The notes under the pieces: generated by a model
Told to the model about the DNA's origin: nothing
What the model saw: only the letters and a program-made list of their open reading frames with translations
Databases searched by the model: none
Assembly (NCBI GenBank): GCA_913009745.1
Contig: CAJVWL010000006.1
Span: forward strand, 1 to 11,358
From: an uncultured bacterium
GTDB taxonomy: Bacteria > Patescibacteriota > Minisyncoccia > UBA6257 > Colwellbacteraceae
DNA length: 11,358 nt
Direction of reading: 5' to 3'
Shown here: positions 7,210-11,358 of the stretch, piece after piece
How positions within the stretch are numbered: position 1 is the first letter of the stretch
Layout of the letters: each line of letters opens with the position of its first letter
Position numbers and translations under genes: made by a program

Positions 7210-7237
7210 ATTATAAAGGGATTTTGTTTATTGTGAA
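7210..7237 (-). promoter_or_regulatory. tRNA-Leu promoter
   Basis: The minus strand reads TTCACA (7232-7237), 16 nt, then a perfect TATAAT (7210-7215). The predicted start is about 5 nt before the mature 5' end at 7198, consistent with a single-tRNA transcript. Confidence 0.65.
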
Positions 7238-7277
7238 TAGTTTTCTACTAAACATCGGTTCTATGTCGTTTATGTAA

Positions 7278-7306
7278 TTGACAAACACCCGATAATATTG
7301 TATAGA
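7278..7306 (+). promoter_or_regulatory. promoter of the 7366 membrane-protein gene
   Basis: A perfect TTGACA (7278-7283), a 17-nt spacer and TATAGA (7301-7306) form one of the best promoters in the window. The predicted start is near 7313, giving a leader of about 50 nt before the ATG at 7366. The -10 lies inside the 13-bp sequence that recurs at 7931. Confidence 0.7.
7294..7306 (+). repeat. direct repeat AATATTGTATAGA, upstream copy
   Basis: A 13-bp AATATTGTATAGA is identical to 7931-7943 and followed in both places by a pyrimidine and AA. It covers the -10 box. Immediately downstream TAGAT-A-ATCTA (7303-7313) is a short inverted repeat. The two copies bracket the 7366 gene, 637 bp apart start to start. 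Confidence 0.6.
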
Positions 7307-7310
7307 TAAT

Positions 7311-7326
7311 CTACTTTGACAAGTAG
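7311..7326 (+). repeat. small inverted repeat at the predicted transcript start
   Basis: CTACTT and AAGTAG pair perfectly (6 bp) around TGAC. Given a start near 7313, this would be an operator overlapping the start, or a hairpin at the extreme 5' end of the message that could protect it from decay. Confidence 0.4.
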
Positions 7327-7365
7327 TCATAGCGAACGTTAAAAACAACAACACGGGAGGTTGAC

Positions 7366-7827
7366 ATGAATAGTAAGTCCACAGTAACGATTTTCACGAT
7401 TACGATGGTGTTCATCGTAATCATCTTCGGGGAATTCATATGGGGTATTTGGCTTGTCGGTGGACGGTCAACCCACACTATGCCACCTGCAACTACTGCA
7501 ACCACGCAGGCACAACCACCGCCAACACAAGCTACGAAGACACCTACCCAGGGTGAGCAGACATTCGTCATCCCCCTCTTGGGTGAAGATGAATTGTCTG
7601 AACCATTTGACCTCAATGCCCTGCCATCCGGCTCCAACGTCAGTTGGGAGGGACCGTCCAAGGCTCGGGTGCACTTTTCGGACGGTAGCAATGGCTACCT
7701 AACCAAGTGTTTCGGCGTCAAGGGTGGAGTCGTCCGTTTCTCAGGACCAGCCGGAGAGAGCGTGACAATTCACGTTTGGCCCCCAAACCAGGACCAAAAT
7801 GGAGCCTGGTGCGATTCAGGCCCCTAG
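7366..7827 (+). CDS. membrane-anchored Thr/Pro-rich protein of unknown function, probably acquired
   Basis: The protein has 153 residues and no recognised family. One hydrophobic helix (about 7-32) is followed by a Thr/Pro/Gln/Ala stalk (about 35-63) and a domain of roughly 90 residues. That domain looks beta-rich (SNVSWEGPSKARVHFSDGS, GVVRFSGPAGESVTIHVW) and has two cysteines (C115, C149) that could pair outside the cell. It has a textbook Shine-Dalgarno GGGAGG at 7355-7360, five bases before the ATG. The other genes here lack such a site. Base and codon use also differ: about 50% G+C or more by eye, with 7 of 9 Phe codons being TTC, against mostly TTT in its neighbours. It has its own promoter and downstream hairpins, so it is a one-gene unit. 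I infer horizontal origin or different expression selection. The minus-strand frame over the same bases lacks these signals. Confidence 0.85.
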   Translation: MNSKSTVTIFTITMVFIVIIFGEFIWGIWLVGGRSTHTMPPATTATTQAQPPPTQATKTPTQGEQTFVIPLLGEDELSEPFDLNALPSGSNVSWEGPSKARVHFSDGSNGYLTKCFGVKGGVVRFSGPAGESVTIHVWPPNQDQNGAWCDSGP

Positions 7828-7834
7828 AACAAAA

Positions 7835-7857
7835 GCCCCCGGGAAATTCCCGGGGGC
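7835..7857 (+). terminator. strong GC-rich hairpin after the 7366 gene
   Basis: Arms GCCCCCGGG and CCCGGGGGC (9 bp, extendable by A-T pairs) enclose AAATT, 7 nt after the stop codon. On the plus strand it is followed by AAATTACTTTT, a poor U tract. On the minus strand it is followed by TTTTGTTC. It probably acts as a 3'-end stabiliser or a weak bidirectional terminator, with the better terminator at 7965 behind it. Confidence 0.6.
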
Positions 7858-7930
7858 AAATTACTTTTGGCTTAGTTTTTAACACAACACTCATCCTGTT
7901 TATACCCCTTATAATCCACAAATTATACAA

Positions 7931-7943
7931 AATATTGTATAGA
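7931..7943 (+). repeat. direct repeat AATATTGTATAGA, downstream copy
   Basis: This is identical to 7294-7306. Here no open reading frame or good promoter follows, and a terminator lies about 20 nt downstream, so promoter function does not explain the copy. The repeat runs into the palindrome at 7936-7958. Confidence 0.6.
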
Positions 7944-7958
7944 CAACTTGTCTATACA
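7936..7958. repeat. perfect 11-bp palindrome
   Basis: TGTATAGACAA and TTGTCTATACA are exact reverse complements separated by a single C. The geometry fits a dimeric regulator operator or a recombinase/resolvase binding site. It is too symmetric and too A+T rich, and has no T tract of its own, to be a typical terminator. Confidence 0.65.
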
Positions 7959-7964
7959 GACAAC

Positions 7965-8001
7965 AAAACCCCCAAAGACATATTGTCCTTGAGGGTTTTT
8001 T
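7965..8001 (+). terminator. intrinsic terminator between convergent genes
   Basis: AAAACCC...GACA pairs with TGTC...GGGTTTT around a TAT loop, with two internal mismatches, and is followed on the plus strand by a run of six T. On the minus strand the hairpin is followed by TTTTG. It can therefore serve both the 7366 gene and the pilin gene ending at 8024. Confidence 0.75.
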
Positions 8002-8023
8002 GATTTTCAATAGGAACCCAGTT

Positions 8024-8368
8024 CTATGCCCCTATAAATCCCCTAATAACCGAGACCAAGCCGCCTGCTAGTAGCGCTACAACCACAGCGACTACCGCAT
8101 AGATAAGCGTATTTTTGGCTTTTCCGGTTTTTTCCGTATCTCCGCTAGATGTTAAATACTGAAATGCGGCTAAAAGAAAGAATATAACCGCAATTACAAT
8201 AAACACGGTAAAGAATACCGCTGCAATCTTATTAATGACTTCAATAATAGCATCAATACTATTAATATTTGTTGGAGGGTTTTCTAGCACCGTTGAGGTT
8301 GCCGCTAACGCATGCGCCGGAATGGTTAATGGAATCAATGCGGCGATTTTTAGTGTAAGTTTTTTCAT
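8024..8368 (-). CDS. small two-helix pilin-like protein (VirB2/TrbC-like), first of three
   Basis: The protein has 114 residues from the ATG at 8368. The frame extends two codons to a TTG, but the ATG gives a proper signal-peptide start. A signal peptide (MKKLTLKIAALIPLTIPAHALA, probable cleavage after ALA near 22) is followed by a first membrane helix (about 48-68), the polar loop TSSGDTEKTGKAKNT, and a second Ala/Val-rich helix (about 87-109). This is the layout of type IV secretion pilins (VirB2/TrbC) and of the 'pilin' families common in candidate-phyla bacteria. It lacks cysteines, unlike its two neighbours. The gene lies 86 nt after the second paralog and is the last of the minus-strand run, ending before a bidirectional terminator. 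Confidence 0.88.
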   Translation of the reverse strand: MKKLTLKIAALIPLTIPAHALAATSTVLENPPTNINSIDAIIEVINKIAAVFFTVFIVIAVIFFLLAAFQYLTSSGDTEKTGKAKNTLIYAVVAVVVALLAGGLVSVIRGFIGA

Positions 8369-8377
8369 TATCAATTA

Positions 8378-8383
8378 AGTGTA
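8378..8383 (-). promoter_or_regulatory. candidate -10 box for the 8024-8368 gene
   Basis: The minus strand has TACACT, 9 nt before the ATG, the same hexamer as the xerC -10. No -35 is visible. If used, it gives a nearly leaderless message. Confidence 0.3.
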
Positions 8384-8454
8384 AGCACTCGACCTTTTAA
8401 TATTCTTATAAAATACCATATATTTGGCGCCTCGTCTATAATATATCTATCAAT

Positions 8455-8832
8455 TCAAGCTGAATTATTATTTAAAATACTCTTTGTCAGCTCCGTCATG
8501 CCGCCTGCGATAAGCATCACGGAAAACCCTATGATGGCCCATAGAATCACCTTTTTTCCCGTTTTTATCCTTTCTTCATTCCCCCCGGATGTTAGAAGCA
8601 TAAACGCGCCGTAGAGAACCATAATTGTGACAATTGGAATAGAAATCGTAAAAAGGAAAGATGCAATTGTATTAATTATCTCTTGAATTGTGCCATATTT
8701 GAGCGGATTACATATCTGATCTGGCGGACATGCGGGAACTTTCACCCCACCCCGTGTTGTAACACCAGCAAGTTGGCTTATGCCAATTAATCCGAATAAA
8801 AATCTGTATTTTAGCTTGTTTATATTATTCAT
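8455..8832 (-). CDS. small two-helix pilin-like protein (VirB2/TrbC-like), second of three
   Basis: The protein has 125 residues. A hydrophobic N-terminal segment (about 10-24, after KLKYR) is probably a signal peptide. A short exported stretch with two cysteines (C35 and C41, in ACPPDQIC) follows. Then come a helix (about 54-80), the loop LTSGGNEERIKTGKK, and a second helix (about 93-111). The loop motif T-S-G-G-x-E-x-x-x-x-(T/S)-G-(K/R)-K is shared with the third paralog and, less exactly, with the first. These are tandem duplicates that have diverged strongly outside the loop and helices. It starts 50 nt after the third paralog. A pilus subunit or a structural part of a secretion or DNA-uptake apparatus is likely; no ATPase or channel gene is in the window. 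Confidence 0.88.
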   Translation of the reverse strand: MNNINKLKYRFLFGLIGISQLAGVTTRGGVKVPACPPDQICNPLKYGTIQEIINTIASFLFTISIPIVTIMVLYGAFMLLTSGGNEERIKTGKKVILWAIIGFSVMLIAGGMTELTKSILNNNSA

Positions 8833-8846
8833 ACTACCTGGTTGTC

Positions 8847-8855
8847 ATTATAACA
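8847..8855 (-). promoter_or_regulatory. extended -10 promoter for the 8455-8832 gene
   Basis: The minus strand reads TGTTATAAT, a perfect TGnTATAAT extended -10 with no clear -35. Transcription would start near 8840, giving a leader of about 7 nt. AGG 6-8 nt before the ATG is at best a partial Shine-Dalgarno site. Confidence 0.5.
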
Positions 8856-8882
8856 TATGCCTGCCGGTATTATTGATTCGTG

Positions 8883-9263
8883 TCAGCAGTTAAGCGATTT
8901 AAACTTCCACCATTCTCCGGTGCAGTTTGTGAGAAGGGTAAGAAACGTATTTATTATTATCCATGAACCCAGCACAATTACTATCCCTATTACGGCGTTG
9001 GTTATAGTCTTCCTGCCGGATGTAATTTGTTTCTCACTTCCGCCGGACGTTAGAAATAGAAATCCACCCCACAAAAACAACACAACGGCAATTAAAATTG
9101 ATATATCTATAAGAAACTGAACTATATTCACTCCAAGTTGTATTAGCTGTGAACCTCCACACCCCCCCGAACTCGTGGCGGCTGTCGGGTCGCAATCAGG
9201 CGCAATTGCTCCAAGGAACTTATTGTGCCCCTCTGCTAATGCTATTTTTATAAAATCCAGCAT
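8883..9263 (-). CDS. small two-helix pilin-like protein (VirB2/TrbC-like), third of three
   Basis: The protein has 126 residues. The N-terminus (MLDFIKIALAEGHNKF) is a poor or very short signal sequence. Next is a Gly/Ser/Ala-rich exported stretch with C24 and C35. Helix one (about 45-71, LIDISILIAVVLFLWGGFLFL) is followed by the loop TSGGSEKQITSGRKT and helix two (about 87-112). A tail after helix two carries C114 and C126 with aromatic residues (GEWWKF). The four cysteines could form two disulfides. It lies 27 nt after gyrA and opens the pilin run. The close spacing suggests either readthrough from gyrA or the candidate promoter overlapping the gyrA 3' end. Confidence 0.87.
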   Translation of the reverse strand: MLDFIKIALAEGHNKFLGAIAPDCDPTAATSSGGCGGSQLIQLGVNIVQFLIDISILIAVVLFLWGGFLFLTSGGSEKQITSGRKTITNAVIGIVIVLGSWIIINTFLTLLTNCTGEWWKFKSLNC

Positions 9264-9271
9264 ATAAAATT

Positions 9272-9301
9272 AGTTTATCTATATATATTACTATAGAGCA
9301 A
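9272..9301 (-). promoter_or_regulatory. candidate promoter of the pilin cluster
   Basis: The minus strand reads TTGCTC (9296-9301), 18 nt, then TAAACT (9272-9277). The -10 ends 8 nt before the ATG at 9263, so the message would start at or next to the start codon. The -35 lies inside the last codons of gyrA. Confidence 0.4.
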
Positions 9302-11273
9302 CTGTTCCGATAATTTCATCACCTTTATTCATTCTCATAATACGTACTCCCTGTGTTGCGCGCCCAGCTTTTCTAACGCTCTTTATTCCGGTTTTTAGAA
9401 TTTGACCGTGCGTTGAAATCGCCAAAAGCTCCTCTTCATTGATTATAACATGTGATGAAGCAAGTTTTCCTGTCTTTTCGGTTATGCGAGCCGTGAGAAT
9501 TCCGGTCCCTCCGCGACGCTGTACTTTATACTCGCTAAGTGGGGTTTGTTTTGCGTACCCATTCGCGGTTACAACCAACAAGTTTGATTTCTCTTTTGGA
9601 TTTATTATGTCAAAAGAGCTTACAACATCATCTTTCTTTAATGTAATTCCTTTTACGCCGGATGCCGCCCTTCCCATTGACCTAACATCAGCCTCCTTAA
9701 AACGAATTGCCCTCCCATGTGTTGTATTTAGAATTATCTCATCCCCCCTATTGGCTAATTTCACCCATTTTAATGAGTCTTCTTTGCTTAATTTTATTGC
9801 TATAATCCCGCTCTTTCTTACATTTGAAAATTTATCAAGTTCTGTTTTTTTAACAACCCCCATAGCCGTAGCCATAACAATATATCCATCTGCTTTCTTG
9901 TTGTCTCCGCTATATGCTACTATTGCGCTTATTTTTTCATTGTTCGGCATTTCCAAGAAGTTGTGAATTGACTTTCCTTTACCAATCCTTGTGCCTGCCG
10001 GAATTTCATATACCTTAGTTTGGAACACCCTGCCCCTATCTGTAAAAAACAAAATATTGTCATGGGTTTTTGCACCTATAAAATGTGCGAGGACATCGGC
10101 TTCTCTTAGCGTGCTTCCCCTAAGTCCTTTTCCGCCCCTGTTCTGTCTGCGAAAAACTGTTGGCGCAATACGTTTTATGTATCCATCTACCGACATTGAT
10201 ATTATTGCCTCCTCTTGAGGTATCATGTCTTCTGCCGCTAATTCTTTTAATTTACCGCTGTGCACCCTTGTGCGGCGTTCATCGCCAAATTGTTTTTTTA
10301 GCTCGCTAAGTTCATTTTTTATAACTTCTTTGATTTTCTTTGGGTCTTTTAATAAAATTGTCAGCTCTTTAATTATCTTCTTTTTTTCATTTAGCTCGTC
10401 TTCTATTTTTTTTCTTTCAAGGGCGGCAAGCGCCTGAAGCTTCATCTCTAAAATAGCATCTGCCTGCAAGGCGCTTAGGTTAAACTTTTTAACAAGGTTT
10501 TTATGCGCATCTGCCTTATCTGAAGATTTTTTTATTGTTGATATTATCTTATCTATGTTATCAAGCGCCTTCACCAATCCCTCAAGAATGTGCGCTCTGT
10601 CTTTTGCTTTTTTTAAATCAAACTTTGTTCGCCTAACAACAACTATATTTCTATGGGTGACGTATCCCTCTAAAATGTCTTTGATGGACATTATTTGCGG
10701 TTGGAGGCCCTCCGAAAGCGCAACCATATTTAGATGATAATCTTTCTGAAGATCCGTGTGCCTCCAAAGCTGGTTGAGAATTTTTTGCGGTACGGCATTG
10801 TTTCTCAACTCAATTACTATCCTTAATCCATCTCTATCAGACGACTCGTCACGAATATCTCGGATGCCTTCTATGCGCTTGCTTGTTACAAGCTCGGCCA
10901 TTTTTATAACTAATTCAGATTTGTTCACCTGATACGGAATCTCTGTAATAATTATTTTTTTCTCATCTATTGTTGCCACACCCCTTGTGGTTACTCCTCC
11001 TCTTCCGGAAAGATATGCTTCAAGGATTGCCTTCCTGTCATATATAATCCCTCTTGTTGGGAAATCCGGACCGTGAATAAACTCCATTAAATCCTCCGAT
11101 GTTGCGCGCGGCTTATCAATGAGGTGTATGGCCGCATCTATAACTTCTCCAAGGTTGTGGGGTGGAATTTTTGTCGCCATTCCAACGGCGATGCCATCGG
11201 AGCCGTTAATTAAAAGATTTGGAAGTTTTGCCGGCAGGACAACCGGCTCAACTCTTGAATCATCATAATTTGA
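9291..11273 (-). CDS. gyrA: DNA gyrase subunit A, C-terminal two-thirds (5' end cut by contig edge)
   Basis: 660 residues remain, starting SNYDDSRVEPVVLPAKLPNL, which aligns with about residue 160 of E. coli GyrA. The missing part holds the winged-helix domain with the catalytic tyrosine and the quinolone-resistance region. Present are the NLLINGSDGIAVGMATKIPPHN block of the breakage-rejoining core, the long coiled coil (KKAKDRAHILEGLVKALDNI and the Lys/Glu-rich arm), and the beta-pinwheel DNA-wrapping domain. QRRGGTG, at about residues 585-591 of the fragment, is the GyrA box, one residue off the canonical QRRGGRG. This marks gyrase A rather than topoisomerase IV ParC. GyrA with GyrB introduces negative supercoils using ATP. 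An apparent GTG start at 11288 lies inside the adapter and is not real. The stop is TAG at 9291-9293. Confidence 0.96.
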   Translation of the reverse strand, partial: SNYDDSRVEPVVLPAKLPNLLINGSDGIAVGMATKIPPHNLGEVIDAAIHLIDKPRATSEDLMEFIHGPDFPTRGIIYDRKAILEAYLSGRGGVTTRGVATIDEKKIIITEIPYQVNKSELVIKMAELVTSKRIEGIRDIRDESSDRDGLRIVIELRNNAVPQKILNQLWRHTDLQKDYHLNMVALSEGLQPQIMSIKDILEGYVTHRNIVVVRRTKFDLKKAKDRAHILEGLVKALDNIDKIISTIKKSSDKADAHKNLVKKFNLSALQADAILEMKLQALAALERKKIEDELNEKKKIIKELTILLKDPKKIKEVIKNELSELKKQFGDERRTRVHSGKLKELAAEDMIPQEEAIISMSVDGYIKRIAPTVFRRQNRGGKGLRGSTLREADVLAHFIGAKTHDNILFFTDRGRVFQTKVYEIPAGTRIGKGKSIHNFLEMPNNEKISAIVAYSGDNKKADGYIVMATAMGVVKKTELDKFSNVRKSGIIAIKLSKEDSLKWVKLANRGDEIILNTTHGRAIRFKEADVRSMGRAASGVKGITLKKDDVVSSFDIINPKEKSNLLVVTANGYAKQTPLSEYKVQRRGGTGILTARITEKTGKLASSHVIINEEELLAISTHGQILKTGIKSVRKAGRATQGVRIMRMNKGDEIIGTVAL

Positions 11274-11358
11274 AGATCGGAAGAGCACACGTCTGAACTC
11301 CAGTCACATTCCTTTATCTCGTATGCCGTCTTCTGCTTGAAAAAAAAAAAGAAATAAA
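11274..11358 (+). other. Illumina TruSeq indexed adapter plus poly-A (artefact)
   Basis: Positions 11274-11307 are the TruSeq read-through sequence starting AGATCGGAAGAGCACACGTC. Positions 11308-11313 read ATTCCT, matching TruSeq index 27. Positions 11316-11339 are the flow-cell primer, ending GTCTTCTGCTTG. The following A run is what base callers emit after the end of a molecule. None of it is biological. Confidence 0.99.

Noticed and set aside
7311-7691. 126-residue minus-strand frame over the 7366 gene
   Set aside because: It is an antisense shadow with no ribosome site or promoter. The plus-strand frame has promoter, Shine-Dalgarno site, membrane helix and terminators.
9291-11273. ParC (topoisomerase IV subunit A) instead of GyrA
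   Set aside because: The QRRGGTG GyrA box and a full wrapping domain are present, which favours gyrase.
47-11273. CRISPR array, transposase or insertion-sequence ends
   Set aside because: I saw no regularly spaced repeats, transposase motifs or terminal inverted repeats bounding a gene. The only repeat pair bracketing a gene is the 13-mer around the 7366 gene.

Overview
The window is a low-GC bacterial contig (roughly 40% G+C by eye) whose two ends are Illumina library adapters, not genome. Positions 1-46 are TruSeq universal adapter. Positions 11274-11358 are the TruSeq indexed adapter, with a barcode reading ATTCCT, followed by poly-A. Real DNA therefore runs from 47 to 11273, and both terminal genes (clpP and gyrA) are cut by the assembly. 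The organism looks like a member of the Candidate Phyla Radiation (Patescibacteria, Parcubacteria-like). This is an inference from three things: the run of three small two-helix VirB2/TrbC-like pilins, the compact core genes with almost no Shine-Dalgarno sites, and several promoters whose -10 box lies only 6-9 nt from the start codon. The standard stop codons TAA, TAG and TGA are all used as stops.

Layout, left to right. The minus strand from 5984 down to 47 carries an RNA-metabolism and proteostasis block. It is read rpsO (S15) > NYN-domain nuclease-like protein > pnp > proline-rich one-helix membrane protein > nusA > clpP (N-terminal part). The first three genes are separated by 3 and 2 nt and form an operon behind a strong promoter at 5994-6022. 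nusA and clpP appear to have their own promoters. On the plus strand, 6167-7063 encodes a complete XerC/XerD-type tyrosine recombinase, divergent from rpsO. A tRNA-Leu(UAG) gene follows on the minus strand (7115-7198).

Positions 7278-8001 form a self-contained plus-strand unit: promoter, Shine-Dalgarno site, a 153-residue membrane-anchored Thr/Pro-rich protein, and two hairpins. Its C-ending codon preference and higher G+C differ from everything around it. A 13-bp direct repeat occurs at its promoter and again downstream, where it runs into a perfect 11-bp-arm palindrome. This is the most unusual part of the window.

From 9263 down to 8024 (minus strand) are three tandem pilin-like genes, each with a candidate -10 box. 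Upstream of them is the 3' two-thirds of gyrA (9291-11273).

Most of the window is housekeeping: translation, RNA decay and transcription elongation, protein degradation, chromosome resolution and DNA supercoiling. The accessory or surface content is the 7366 gene, the pilin trio and the 1826-3001 membrane protein.
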